DNA of 64,000 nucleotides from Papaver somniferum (lineage: Eukaryota; Streptophyta; Magnoliopsida; Ranunculales; Papaveraceae): positions 7,688,001 through 7,752,000 of the forward strand of contig NW_020621936.1 of NCBI RefSeq assembly GCF_003573695.1, read 5' to 3'. Shown here piece after piece: positions 1-11,407 of the stretch (position 1 is the first letter of the stretch; every line of letters starts with the position of its first letter). The notes under the pieces are model-generated. The model had not been told where the DNA came from, did not search any database, and saw only the letters and a list, made by a program, of their open reading frames with translations. The position numbers and the translations under genes are program-made.

Positions 1-802
1 AACAGCGACCCATATGTGGCATCATGTGTAGGAAAAAGGGGATTTCTTTCTCTTTCCACGTCACGCAAATCAATTTGAAAAAATTGCAGATTTTTATGTA
101 TTACTCGGTCCGTTTCAAAATAATAGGGAGGTTTGTGTATATCCTTATTTCTCTCCGTCATCGTTACATTTGAACACCAATCAAGTTACAGTCTGAACAG
201 AGATCACCTAAACCTTACATAATTGGTTGTTACCGAACATCGAGTACAGTTTGAGATAAATCAGGTTTCACATCATGAATAAGCAAGCCGTATGTTGTTG
301 TTTTTTGCCTCCAAAATCCTCCATTTTCATCATTGTTTATAATTGTCCCAATATTATTCATCTACATTGAGATGGTAGCATGTATAGAGAATCAAAATCG
401 ATACCTACTGATTAAAATCAGAATGACGGACGGCTTATAATACTTGATTAGTTAAGAAAAGTATTCTTAAAAGATGAAAAAGGTAGAATCCGGGGCATGG
501 ATTGTCAAGATTACCGTGAAAGATATTCATATTAACGAAAGGAACAAAAAAAACAGGAATGGTGTTATTAATTTTAGCCGTTCAGAAAATCCATGGCTCA
601 TTTAATTGCTTTTATTTTCTTTAGTTATTATGACGTGTCAACAATAAACGATCCCTCCCTCCAACAAATCATTGCCACGGTAGCATAGCGGGCAAGTAGC
701 TGTTACTCAGCTGTTCAAGTAGAACGATTGCAGACTGTTTAGCTAATTTTGGGTGTTTTCTACTTTCTAGTTTGGCATTTGATTTTGTGAATACTATTGT
801 AA
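1..802. other. Flank left of the large TIR element; no gene seen
   Basis: AT-rich sequence without a convincing ORF, splice-site series or repeat pair. A short stretch at 102-130 resembles one end of a Stowaway-type MITE (CTCGGTCCGTTTCA), but no partner end was found. I see nothing else that can be named. Confidence 0.5.
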
Positions 803-918
803 ACCCCATACTAAATGGGTCATACTTTAAGAAACCCCACAAAATGGATCTTTCATTCCCAACTTCATATTTTGAGATTTTGTTATTCCTAGGCCCAAAA
901 CTTTTAATTTTGGGGACA
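803..918 (+). repeat. Left terminal inverted repeat
   Basis: Begins near ACCCCATACTAAATGGG and includes CCCCACAAAATGGATC at 836-851. It pairs with the reverse complement of 33140-33246 at roughly three-quarters identity by eye. Confidence 0.6.
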
Positions 919-945
919 TATTTTGAAGTTTTATCTGATCACGAC

Positions 946-1695
946 TAGGGCTGAACATGGTTTCGGTTTTTCGCTGGAACCGGACCGAACCAGACCAATT
1001 AGGAAGAAACCAAACCGAACCATTTACTAATGGATTGGTTATGGTGTAGAAAGTGGAAAACCGATAGTGTTGGTTTTGGTTTGGTTTGACATCTAAAACC
1101 GAACCAAAAACCATTGCAAAACCGATTAATTTTTAAATTTAGTTTCTATAGTTGATTTACAAGTATTAGATTCTACCCATTGATTTAGAGGATAAATAGA
1201 AACCCTAAATCTAATATTTCATTATGATACTCTCCCTCTTTCTCTTTCTCATTCTCTCAGTGGCCTCCCTTCTCCACCCCCAACTACAGCAACCAGTGCT
1301 GCTACTCGACTTTCTTCTTTCCGTCTTCCTTCTTTTTTGTTTGTCATTAACTAAATTAAGATATATTATATATCTTCTTTTGATCTATAGATTTAGAGTA
1401 AGCTTTAACTATTCTTGATATTCTTTTTATTTATTTTTTGTCTGTTAATTTTTGTAAACCAATACTATCTGCAGCTACGATTTTTTTTCCGTAAATTTGT
1501 GTAATTTTTTTTTTTGGTTTGACATAATTATTGGTTAACCAAAAACTACTGGGACAAACTGAAACCGGCTGGAACCATTTGGAAACCGAACCAATGGTTA
1601 ATGGATTGGTTTGGTTTAGATTTTTGGAAACCGATAGTATTGGTTTCGGTTTTGGTTTGGCTAGAAACCGAACCAAAACCGGCCATGAACAGTCA
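946..1695. mobile_element. hAT-like non-autonomous element in the left TIR
   Basis: Both ends are rich in AACCGAACC/GGTTCGGTT-type words, and the termini are inverted: TAGGGCTGAACATGG at the left, and TGACTGTTCATGG as the complement of the right end. TAGGG-type ends are typical of plant hAT MITEs. It separates two stretches of the larger element's TIR, so it inserted later. The interior has a Leu/Phe-rich open frame at 1224-1418 with no family resemblance. No clear 8-bp target duplication was found, so the exact ends are approximate. Confidence 0.45.
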
Positions 1696-2282
1696 TAAAA
1701 AAAATCTAAAATTTTGTTACCAAAATTACCCTTCACTATATATTCTATTTCTTATAGAACAAAAACAGAAAATGAAATCATTTGAAGATTTTCTCTTCAA
1801 CTCCAGAGCTCCGGCGATTTCTTTTGGGTTTTCTTTTCTTCTTCATTCAGATTAATTTGTAGTTCGATTAATTAATTTATCACTCTTCAGTTAACCTTGA
1901 ATCAATTGATTTAGTCTTACACGGATCTGGGAAGAAGAACAAACAAGATCTTCAATCAATCTCCCTGTGGTTTCTTTTGTTCTTCTATGATTCAATAGGT
2001 TTAACAACTGATCATCAGTTAATGTACGAATTCTAATCAATCGATTTGATTTGATTTGATTTTTCATTTTTTAATCTAGGTTTTAACTGGTTTGAAGCTA
2101 CTACATCTAAGGTTTTCATCCTTCAGTGAGAAACTTAAACTTAAACGTGTTCTATTTTTGTTAGTTTGATTATAAGATTTGGTTAGATCTTTGTTTTAAT
2201 TCATTCTATTCAGATCGGAGAAGGAAAACAACATGATTTTTTCGAACCAATCCAGGTACGTTTTGATTATTGTTTGTTTTTC

Positions 2283-2313
<31 letters not shown>
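2283..2313. repeat. (GTT)n microsatellite
   Basis: About ten GTT units in a row in an AT-rich, intron-like context of the large TIR element. It follows a possible short first exon (ATG at 2233, donor at CCAG/GTACG near 2255). Confidence 0.9.
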
Positions 2314-2314
<1 letters not shown>

Positions 2315-3319
2315 TAGGTACGATTTGTTCGATTTTATATTCCTATTTTGATTTTTTTAGGGTTAGTTTTTGATAGTAGAGGTTTTCTTGTTCTCTGATT
2401 TGTTTTGGTATTTTTTTCTAGGCAATTTCAGTTTGGTTGAAGAAGAAATTTAAATAGGTTTATTCAAATTGTAAACAAGTATGTTCATGCTATTTATTTT
2501 TATTTTTCAGGTTTGATTATGTATTTTTATTGATGTTTCTTCATATGGATTGGTGTTGTTGTTGTTTTGATTTGTTAAGCATCATGATAACTTGTATTAT
2601 TGTTCATTTTTTTTATAGATAAATGATATACTGAAGTTTTTGATGTTGTTATTGTTTGATACATGTTTGAGCTAATATTTTTTTGAATAGGTTGATTCAT
2701 CTGTTTAAGCTAATATTTTGTTGGTTTTTACTGTGTAGTCTGAAGTTACAAATGCATATGATATGTGTAACCAGAAGTTACACTTACATTTATGTAGCAT
2801 GAGAGATTAAAAGGAAGTTTACACAAGCTTGTACACTACATGTAGTTTGAAGTTATACATGCATATGATATGGGTAACCAAAAGTTACACATGCAAACAC
2901 CGAATGAAATATCCACAATTGTATAGTTTGATAGGGACTATTAGCTTTGAGATTTCATACTTTACAAGTACGCAAGCTATATGGATGCACACTCACTAGT
3001 TACACATGCTAATTGGATGTGTAATTGTTAATTATACATGCTAATTATATGCTAATTGTACATGTTAATGATGCGTAGTTCAGTTTATTAAAATTGGATA
3101 TAAGCCTGAACTAGTTGCAACCTGGGTATTGAATGTTGTATCAGTTTGATTACACATGCTTGTTTTAGGAGTTTTTAGACTATTGAGCTTGTTTTAGGAG
3201 TGTTTATACTATTGAGTTTGTTTAGGAGTGCTTAGATTGTTGGTATCTCAATATATATTTCTATGAAAGTAATTTCTAAATTATTATAACCTTTTATGGA
3301 TTAGTTGATGTCTATGCAG

Positions 3320-3446
3320 GCCTCAATGTGGTCTGCGTGCTCTCACAGAAAACTAGCTTAATATGAAAAGCATGCACATTTATCAAAACTTCGGGATATT
3401 CTAATAGTTTATTCCTGGATAGATGAGGATGTTTCCTACTGTCAAG
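3320..3446 (+). pseudogene. Captured exon fragment of a TBC-domain (Rab-GAP) gene
   Basis: Between an acceptor (TATGCAG before 3320) and a donor (CAAG/GTGAGC at 3447) the frame reads KLRDILIVYSWIDEDVSYCQ. This matches the TBC-domain core pattern of plant RabGAPs (L-x-D-I-L-x-V-Y-[SA]-W-[IV]-D-x-D-[VI]-G-Y-x-Q-G), with Ser in place of the conserved Gly before Tyr-Cys-Gln. TBC proteins activate GTP hydrolysis by Rab GTPases in membrane traffic. An in-frame TAA lies in the first part of the exon (about residue 14, just before Tyr-Glu-Lys). No further TBC exon was recognised in the region, and none of the catalytic Arg motif is seen. It is best read as a gene piece captured by the surrounding TIR element, not a working gene. 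Confidence 0.55.
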
Positions 3447-4099
3447 GTGAGCAATGAAGATCTTTTGGTCTTTACAGTTGAAAATGTATGCTTAGGCATT
3501 TGTTAGTCTAATGTGAAACTAGCGTCGGTAGATTATGGAGGTGTAACTACTAGTTACACATGTTGATAAGATGTGTAACTTCTAGGTACACAAGCTAAAT
3601 GGGTTTGTAGATACTTGTTACACATGATAATAATATGTTACCTTATGTGTTGATTTTGCAGGTTAGTTGGTGTTTAGATGCCGGATACACAAGCAAAATA
3701 GCATGTGTAACTACTGGATATACAAGCTAAATTGCTAGAAATGCTTGTAGTTTCTGGTGTTTTTTTTATATAATTTATTCATTTACTGCCATTTTTTGTG
3801 ACGTTTATTACTGCAATGAATGATATATATATATGATACTTGCTTTTGGGTTGTATATATGATAACGATGAATTATATAGATGATACTTGCTTTTTGAAT
3901 TGTATCGATGATACTTGTTTTTGCTAGTGTACCTGTTGTGTAACTACCGAGTACAAATGTCATATGCATGTGTAACTTCCGAGTACACATGCCAAATTCA
4001 TGTGTAACTTTTAATTACACATGCTAAATTCATGTGTAAATTATGATTACACATGCATTTTTGGATGTGTACCAGTTGATCTAGAATCGTTTTTTTTTT

Positions 4100-4489
4100 T
4101 TTGAAGTGGTACTTGTTGATGATTTGTTTGGTGTTTGTAATTTTGTTTTTGTAGGTGTCTATGTGTTGGAGGCAATTGTGAATCTATGGAACAAGGTTCC
4201 ATGGAAGGGCCTCATTGCGATGGAAGAGTTACTCACAACAAAGTTACTGAAACTTATATCTTATTTGCTCTCTTTTGACTCACACAGGTTTTCATGGTGA
4301 TTTGTATGTGGCAAGCTTTTATTTGTGATTCCAATATTGGATTGAAAATTTTGTTCTTTTTGTAAATAAAAATAGTTGCTAGTTTTATTTTTCAACCATA
4401 GTTGTATGTGTTAATACTAAATACTTGTGTCATAACAATCATTAATATCTTCATTTTGTACCTGACAACTATATGAATTATTGTATGAT
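4100..4489 (+). other. Minisatellite-free stretch, possible decayed exon
   Basis: After a CT-poor but TTTTTGTAG-type acceptor at about 4146-4154 there is GC-richer sequence (to about 4240) open in one frame to 4300, including a VLEAIVNLWNKVPWKGL-like stretch. No family is recognised. It could be a further captured exon of the same kind as 3320-3446, or chance. Confidence 0.2.
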
Positions 4490-5663
4490 ATTGATTACAT
4501 AAGACAAATTCATGTGTAACTTATGATTACAAATGCCAAATGCATGTGTATCTGCTGATTACGCAAGTTAAATGTATGTGTACTCTCTTATTACACAACA
4601 AAATTTATGTGTAACTTCTATATGGATGTGTAGATGAAGGTTACACATGCTAATTGGATGTGTAGCTGCAAGTTACACATGTTAAAAAGAAAAAACACAG
4701 ACTCAGACATGGAAAATCCAGGAATCAATTATACAAGCTATATGGATGTGTAGACGCAAGTTATACATGCTAATTGGATGTGCAGACGCAAGTTACATGT
4801 GTTAATTGAAATAAAAACAGACTCAGAAATGGATAAAGCTATATTTATGCACAACTGCGAGTTACACATGCTAATTGGATGTGTAGAAGCAAGTTATACA
4901 TGACTACTAGATATGTAGACACAAGTTACAATACTAATTGGAAGAAAAAACAGACTCAGAACTGGAAGAAGCTATATTTATGTGTAACTTCGAGTTATAT
5001 ATGCTAATTGGATGTGTAAACGCAAGTTACACATTGTTAGAGCACTGCTCGGTCGAACTCGCAAGCGTTGGCATCTCAAGCTTGTTTTCTAGTTTAGTTT
5101 CCAAAACTATAAGTCTTGATTTCTAGTCTACTTATAGCTAAGTCTTGGATTATGATAGAAAGTGTAGTTGAGCATTAGAATTCACGGCGTTCATCAATTG
5201 AATTTACGAAGAACTTCTAAGAGGAGCTTGTGGAACTTCATCAACAAAAGGTATGTGGAGACTTGAACTTATCTATCACTCAAAAGTCTATATACTCTAT
5301 CTCCTATTTGAGACAAAAGTCGTATAGCTTCGGTTATACACATTTGATATTTCGAGCTGAGTTTAACTCGCTTACATATTTATCAAAATATGTGTTGGTA
5401 AGATTTCGCTTTAACCAAGTTCATCTTATATTCTTGACGAAAATCAAAAGATGATCATGTGAAAATCGCCTGGTAACATCTTACATGATTTGTGTGAGAT
5501 AGTCATTTGATGTAGACTCGGAATGTTTCGTATTGATCATTCGATCACTTGAAAATTACTTTGAAGCTAATAGTTTGTGTGAGACAACTATTGTCGTCTT
5601 CTAAGAATGTTTCAATGATTGACATGGGAGTTAAGAACAATTAACCATGATTGGATATAACAC

Positions 5664-5910
5664 AGTATGCGTACTTGTATGCTAACTGTTGCAAGTTATT
5701 CCAAGTCCGGAAACCATAGTATGCATACCCGTACGTGTACTGGTTGGTTTAGTGGAAGTCCGAGAACTTAGTATGCATACCCCGATGAGTACTGGCGTAA
5801 AGTTCATGTCCGGAAATTCAACTGAGTTTGGAAGGTTTGCGTACCCGTTCGCATACTAGCGAACCTAAACTTAGTTCGGCCACTTAGGTATGCGTACCCG
5901 TTTGCATACT
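5664..5910. repeat. Cluster of GTATGCGTAC palindromes in the C1 LTR
   Basis: Copies of GTATGCGTAC, GTATGCATAC and GTACGTGTAC-type decamers, often in pairs separated by CC or CCC, occur every 20-60 bp in the U3 part of the LTR. The arrangement is found in each LTR of the family and may be a protein-binding or structured element. Confidence 0.7.
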
Positions 5911-6384
5911 TGAGTAGGTTATGTTCTAAAATCGGTTTGTTCATGAACCAATACATTTATATATCGAGGAATACAATCTTTTGAAAACTGTGGCTATAAT
6001 GTTCATGAATTGATTCGAGTGAATCAAAATCGATTTTGCTTCAATTGTGTCTTGTATACTTCTATGAGAATATAAACAATTGAACAACTCTAGAACTAGT
6101 TTCCTTTGAGTCATTTGAACTAGTAATGGTTAAGATGAATAAGGTTGATATGAAAGTGTTCTAATGGCTAACTTCAGTTAACTATTGTTGAGCCAAAAAG
6201 GTGTACACGTTTAGGTACAGTTACTCATATCTAAATGAAGTCACTTTTCATTTTTGTGTAATAAGCTAAGTTCGATCTAACGGTTGGAAGATATTAGCTT
6301 GAGTCTAATCAGGTTTTCATCTAACGATGAATATTTAATGCTTTGTTACCCAGGTAACATTGATTGCAAATCCTGATTTGAAGA

Positions 6385-6394
6385 CTATATAAGG
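6385..6394 (+). promoter_or_regulatory. TATA box of the C1 5' LTR
   Basis: CTATATAAGG, conserved in sister LTRs at about 35095, 47415 and 56456. The RNA start would be near 6415, giving a U3 of about 1.35 kb. Confidence 0.6.
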
Positions 6395-7518
6395 GAGAAC
6401 TCTAGCAACTGGGAAACCTAATCCCCACACCTCTTGTGTGATACTAGTTGCAACTAGAGTCGATTCTCCTTTAACCTTAGGTTTTTTCCAAAACCCTATA
6501 AGTTAACGACTTGAATACTTCATTGGGATTGTGAAGCCAGACCCAACTATTGTTTTTATAGTTACATGTTCTGATCTTGCTGTTTTCTATCGTATTGAGT
6601 ACTATCATCTTTAAGATCACGAAATTTAATCTTCGATATGCAAGATAAAAAGTAGTCACAAACATGTTCGTCTCATCCTTTGTGATTCCACAATATCTTG
6701 TTTCGCTACCATACGATTAATTGTGAGGTGATTGATATTACTAGGATGTTCTTCGGGAATTTAAGTCTGGTGTATCAAATGGTTCATGTTCACCTTGATT
6801 TATCAAAATACGGAACAAAACTTCCAGTTATTTCTATGGGAGGCAGATTTATCTATTCAATAGACTTTTCTGTGTGAGACAAATTGGTTTATCAAGTCTT
6901 CGACTTTGGGTCGTAGCAATTCTTAATTGTGGGTGGGATCAACTAAGGGAATAAAGAGCGCAGAGTCCTGCTGGGATTCAGAGGCGTAAGGAACGCGACT
7001 GTACCTTGATCAGTGTGAGATTGGTTAGGGGTCAACTACATTCCAGTCTGAAGTTAACTTGGAGTAGGCTAGTGTCTGTAGAGGCTTAATACAGTGTGGT
7101 GTTCAAATACGGACTAGGTCCTAGGGTTTTTCTTCATTTGCGGTTTCCTCATTAACAAAATTTCTGGTGTCTATGTTATTTGTTTTCCGCCTTATATTTG
7201 TTTATATAATTGAAATATCACAGGTTGTGCGTAGTTCAATCAATTAGATAATTCAACCTTTGGTTGTTGATATAAATTGATTGATACTTGAACATTGGTC
7301 TTTGGTATCGTTCAAGTTGTTTCACATAATAATCAGGCTCGTGGATTTCTATCTATTTGATTTGTTGATTACATTATGAAACAGAGATACAACTCTTGGA
7401 TATATTTCCATGATTGAGTATGACTGTCTAGTTGATTATCTTGGAATTATATTGGAGTTTGTCCATATAGATTTCCTAAACGAATATTGGGTGAGGTTGT
7501 TAGATCCCCACTTTTTCG

Positions 7519-7534
7519 ATTGGTATCAGAGCAG
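7519..7534 (+). other. Primer-binding site (initiator Met tRNA) of C1
   Basis: ATTGGTATCAGAGCAG directly follows the 5' LTR. TGGTATCAGAGC is the classical copia primer site complementary to the 3' end of the initiator methionine tRNA. Confidence 0.85.
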
Positions 7535-7584
7535 GAAAACACGTTTAAGACCTTATAAATTTGTGTTTATAGCGATCTGACTCT

Positions 7585-8822
7585 ATGGACAGAAGTGCTA
7601 TCTCTGATAAACGCATCACCAGAGACAAAAGTTTTGTTTCGATGAAATCTATAAAAAGAGAAAGACTTGTAGATCTCACATGTAGATGAACATTCTTTCC
7701 AATGAAACAGACAAGTATTGGTATGTGTTACCCTGAGGTTCTTACTGACGAATCCGATTCTAAAGTAAAAGGGAAGCATCCCGAAAAAGTGCAGCGATTC
7801 TAAAACTTGTTGGAATCTAGGAAGTTGAAATCAATAGGCTGAAAGACATGGTTAATACAATGGTAAAAGATCGTGATTCCCAACTAAAGGCTCTTAGTGA
7901 GGAAAAAGTTGTAGTTTGTTCATCACGAACCTTACTCGAGGATAAACTCAAAGAAAATGCCTGTGAAATTGAATGACTATTGAGTAATCTCTTTATTCAA
8001 GATAAAAGTCGTTCTGGGGAGTCTGTCATACCAAATACTTCTGACTCTGCTGTGATAATGAATACAACTTCAGAAGCTAAACTGCAAACCCTTCCTATTG
8101 ATAAATAAGTGCTTGGTTCTTCCACTAATCATGGATTTACCACGTCTTATGGAAGGAAGAAATCTTCTAACGAATTTTCTAATGCTACACACTCTAATCA
8201 CTCTGATGATCAGAAAGTATGTCTTTTTTGTGATACAAAAAGACATGTTTAACAGAAGAGAAAACTGAATCCCAATGACAATTACTTTTGTAGACTTCAG
8301 CACACCGTAGATTTAATACTTAAAGGTGTAACTGACATTCGGATGTTTAAACCTATTGGTTTTAGTAATCACCCTGTGAATTCTTCCAGGAAAGTCAGTT
8401 CAATTTGCTCATCGAACGTTCGAACCAATTGTAGCATTAATACAAATCATTCAAGGAGACTTCAGAAAGGTTCTTTTCAACCTAATGTGAAGAATGATGT
8501 TCAAGATGTGAAAATGGCTCCTGTAGATGGAAGTAATAATGGAGTTATGAAGGGCAACCTTAATATGATAATTAAAGGATACAAGGATCTCATCAATAGG
8601 CTGTCAAAATCCTCCATACATACTTCTTCTGGTAAGGACTCTAACCTTGTCTCATGTTTTGATGACAGCAAGTTTACGATAATTTTTTACATCAAAACGG
8701 GGTCTCTCCTAGAATCGGAAAGAAAAAGGGACTCAACCGTGAATACCATTCATTTAATGAGCTTAGGGCTCATACTTGTGATAATTAATCACAAGGTTGA
8801 AATCTCACTCACACAAAAATAA
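7585..8822 (+). pseudogene. gag: Decayed gag-like ORF of C1
   Basis: Begins at an ATG 67 bp after the primer site, the same place as the C2 gag start. The N-terminal part is broken by stops. A Lys/Glu-rich heptad-like section follows (about 7845-7980), then a degenerate zinc knuckle (about 8219-8255; Cys-x2-Cys-x6-His remains and the last Cys is lost). The last 159 residues are open (8343-8822) and rich in Ser, Asn and Lys. Gag would form the virus-like particle and bind the element's RNA. The capsid core normally upstream of the zinc knuckle is not recognisable, so this gag is shortened. Several frame breaks make it inactive. Confidence 0.55.
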
Positions 8823-9307
8823 TCCTGGTTGAGTGAGATATGGTCAGGTATACTTATTGGTAAAATGCTCTCTAATTAGTCGAGCTATTTTCTTATCGTC
8901 CATAGGAAAACTATTATCTACTGACAGCTTTACCTAAGTATTGTTTGTGTCTCGTGAATATCTTCGTTGTTTGGAAAGAAAAAAATATTTTGCAACCAAG
9001 TTGCCTGCTACTCTTGTGCTCTAAATTTTTCTCTCTGTGGAAATATAAATTTATTGAGCCAAATATTGTGAAAAAAAATCTTCACATAGCAAAATTATAC
9101 TGTTTTGTTTTACCTTGTAAAAGGGTATGTTATGGTTTTAGTTTTGTTTTTATTTTGGGTTCGAGTTGTGTTCTATGGGTACCCATGACTTACTTGTCAC
9201 GAACTGTCTGTAGAAACACTAAAAGTTGTCATCCCTAAGAAACCATTTAAATACCAATCCTATTAAGTCATGTACGCGTACTCTAGGATATTTTCTCTTT
9301 GTCAAGA
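8823..9307 (+). other. C1 spacer between the gag remnant and second ORF
   Basis: A/T-rich with short hydrophobic open frames only. Nothing related to protease, integrase or RT was seen where copia pol should start. Confidence 0.5.
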
Positions 9308-9713
9308 ATGTCTTCTCCTTCTCGCACTTGTGGTTTTGCAAGAGGTTTTCTTGATAAAGGTATTGGTTTCGAGTCCAAAGGGAAGAAGAAAAGAACTCTT
9401 TTAGAAGTTGACGATCTCTCTTCTCAGTCACCTGATATTTATTCAGACATTGAGGATGATGAAGAGATTTCTGCTGAAGTGGTTCTTGATTTTATTACAC
9501 TTTGAGGATGCAAAACTGTAGCTTGTTGACACCATGAAGGGTCTTGATGTGTTACGAACTGAGTTGAAAAAGGTTAATTCTGACCTTGCTCTCATGAAGA
9601 CACATGTTAAGGATATTCTCATTAAGAATACCGTCTCCGAAGAAGCGGTTGAAGTTGTCAATCACAAGCTCAAATGCCTTGAAACCCGTGAAGCTTCCGA
9701 ACATGAACTTTGA
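9308..9713 (+). pseudogene. Second small charged ORF of C1, unknown
   Basis: Starts at ATG 9308 (MSSPSRTCGF). It has a basic patch GKKKR around residue 23, an acidic run with SDIEDDEE, and then, after a frameshift near 9500 and one stop, a heptad-like coiled-coil segment (VLRTELKKVNSDLALMK) ending at 9713. About 135 residues in all. It is not gag or pol. The position after gag in a pol-less copia element suggests an accessory ORF or the remnant of a captured gene. C2 does not keep it in recognisable form. Confidence 0.35.
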
Positions 9714-9748
9714 TTTAGCTTGTGATCGGTTTTTGTTTTTAGAGTTAT

Positions 9749-10705
9749 TTTATCTAGGAAACTTATTATGAGAATTTATTCTTCTGTTTTAAGAAGGATA
9801 ACTAGGGTTTGGAATAGAAATTATTGTGAGCACACATAGCTACTGCCAACGATTTTCATCTTGCAATGTTTTTAGATTTATTTATTTAAATTCTAAAGTT
9901 TATTTGGAAGATAATTTTGCAGTATTAATCTTTATTGGTTTTATATATTGCAAAAATTGTTATGCGATATGTATGTTTGCGTCCGTGAACTATAATTGTC
10001 CCATATATGTCAAAAGTTAAGCCTATTATGTCATTATGCAAATATTGATGGAAGATAAGATGAACTTTTGATTGCAAATATTAAGTCTATTATATGTCTT
10101 TATGCAAATATTGATGAAAAATAGAATGAATCTATGAATATTCAGCAGTATTGATCTTTCCCTGATCTAAGTCTATGTGAAAGTACTGTGCGGCTCCGTA
10201 AGTTCTCTTATGTTGAGCATTTACGATTAAATTAATCATGGGTTCTCTTGTGGTTAATTTAATTGAGTTTTCTGGATACAAATTCATATTTCATGTAATT
10301 TGTTAATGTCCAAAAAAATCCTTTTTTTCTTTCAAAAGCAAGGCCGCTCTTGTTGTTCTCTCGGGAATGACATTTTATGGGAGAGAGTTCTTAATTGAAC
10401 TTGTGCTCAATTGTCAAATCTTTGTGGCGAATGCGGCTGTGGAATATTGTAGGAGTTTTCTTGTATCTGTATAAACTCATTGATGAATACACTAAGTTTC
10501 GACAATGTGAAACCATCGAAACAAAGTTGGTATGTTCTCTTTTAGTCATGAAGTATCTCTATGAGAATTTCATTATGATCCCATTATTTTTTGTACCTTT
10601 GCCAATTTATATTGATAGAAAGGGGGAGAATTAATGTGTAGTTAACATTACAAATACATATGGTTTACGGATCATTATGTAAGGGGGAGTGGTTTTCATT
10701 GTGAG
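9749..10705 (+). other. Shared 3' internal region of the copia copies
   Basis: Near-collinear with 38611-39567 in C2 and has no intact ORF in both copies. It includes GGCTCCGTAAG and GAATGACATTTTATGGG blocks common to the two. It ends at a deletion that also removed the polypurine tract and the first 1.8 kb of the 3' LTR. Confidence 0.6.
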
Positions 10706-10712
10706 ATCATTG

Positions 10713-11402
10713 TTTCTGTGGGATACATATTTATCTATTCAATAGAATTTTTTGTGTGAGACAGATTGGTTTATCAATTCTTCGATTTTGGGTCGTACCA
10801 ACTCTTAGTTGTGGGTCATATCATCTAAGGGAATCAAGTGCGCAGAGTTCTGCTGGGATTTAGAGGCGTAAGGAACGCGACTGTACCTTGATCAGTGTGA
10901 GATTAGTTAGGGCTCAACTACATTCCAGTCCGAAGTTAACTTGGAGTAGGCTAGTGTCTGTAGTGGCTTAATACAGTGTGGTGTTCAAATCTGGACTAGG
11001 TCCCGGGGTTTTTCTGTATTTGCGGTTTCCTCGCTAACAAAATTTCTGGTGTCTGTGTTATTTCTTTTCCGCATTATATTTGTTTATATAATTGAAATAT
11101 CACAGGTTGTGCGTAGTTCAATCAATTAGATAATCCAACCTTTGGTTGTTGATATAAATTGATTGACACTTGAACATTGATCTTTTTTACCGTTCAAGTT
11201 GTTTCACATAATAATTGGGCTCGAGGTTTTCTATCTGTTTGATTTGTTGATTACATTGTGAAACAAAGATACCACTCTTGGATATATTTCCATTGATTGA
11301 GTCTGACTGTCTAGTTGATTCTCTTGGAATTATATTGGAGTTTGTTCATACAGATCGCCTAAACGAAATATTGGGTGAGGTTGTTAGACCCCCGCTTTTT
11401 CA
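10713..11402 (+). repeat. Truncated 3' LTR of C1
   Basis: Matches 6838-7518 of the 5' LTR and ends in CTTTTTCA at 11402, followed by the target duplication CACAT. The left breakpoint is about 10706-10720. Confidence 0.8.
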
Positions 11403-11407
11403 CACAT

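Larger units (their letters stand above)
2740..5034. repeat. Degenerate TTACACATG minisatellite, left tract
   Basis: Units of roughly 28-35 bp alternate ATGTGTAACT with AGTTACACATGC, so each unit contains a spaced palindrome. The densest stretches are 2740-3080, 3540-4075 and 4490-5034, with intermediate units such as GCTAATTGGATGTGTAGACG. Copia element C1 is inserted in this array; its duplicated target CACAT comes from the repeat itself, and one more unit follows the insertion at 11403-11445. The same motif recurs at 12.7, 13.6, 14.4, 15.1 and 15.4 kb. Confidence 0.8.
5035..7518 (+). repeat. 5' LTR of C1 (2.48 kb)
   Basis: Starts TGTTAGAGCACTGCTCGG and ends ACTTTTTCG, where sister copies end in TTTTTCA, so the terminal A has mutated. 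The same LTR recurs at 33705, 39903 (split) and 55159. It contains a palindrome cluster (5664-5910) and a TATA box at 6385. Confidence 0.85.
5035..11402 (+). mobile_element. Copia-type LTR retrotransposon C1, gag-only, long LTRs
   Basis: Boundaries are set by the 5' LTR start TGTTAGAGCACTG at 5035, the 3' LTR end at 11402, and the 5-bp target duplication CACAT at 5030-5034 and 11403-11407. A primer site TGGTATCAGAGC follows the 5' LTR. The internal region holds a broken gag-like frame, a second small charged ORF and a roughly 1-kb A/T-rich 3' region, but no protease, integrase, RT or RNase H. The 3' LTR lacks its first 1.8 kb. A non-autonomous derivative of a long-LTR copia lineage (SIRE-like in its gag zinc finger and LTR length) is the best reading. 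Confidence 0.8.

Noticed and set aside
102..130. Stowaway-MITE-like end CTCGGTCCGTTTCAAAATAA
   Set aside because: No complementary end within a few hundred bases and TA flank only on one side; too short to call.
1224..1418. Hydrophobic 64-codon frame
   Set aside because: Low-complexity TTC/CTC-rich DNA inside the hAT-like element; looks like a shadow of pyrimidine-rich sequence.
10395..10634. 79-codon open frame present in both copia copies (also 39253-39492)
   Set aside because: Open in both, but it begins with TTG, the only shared Met is far inside, and C2 lacks the ATG seen in C1. Likely chance in a shared noncoding region.
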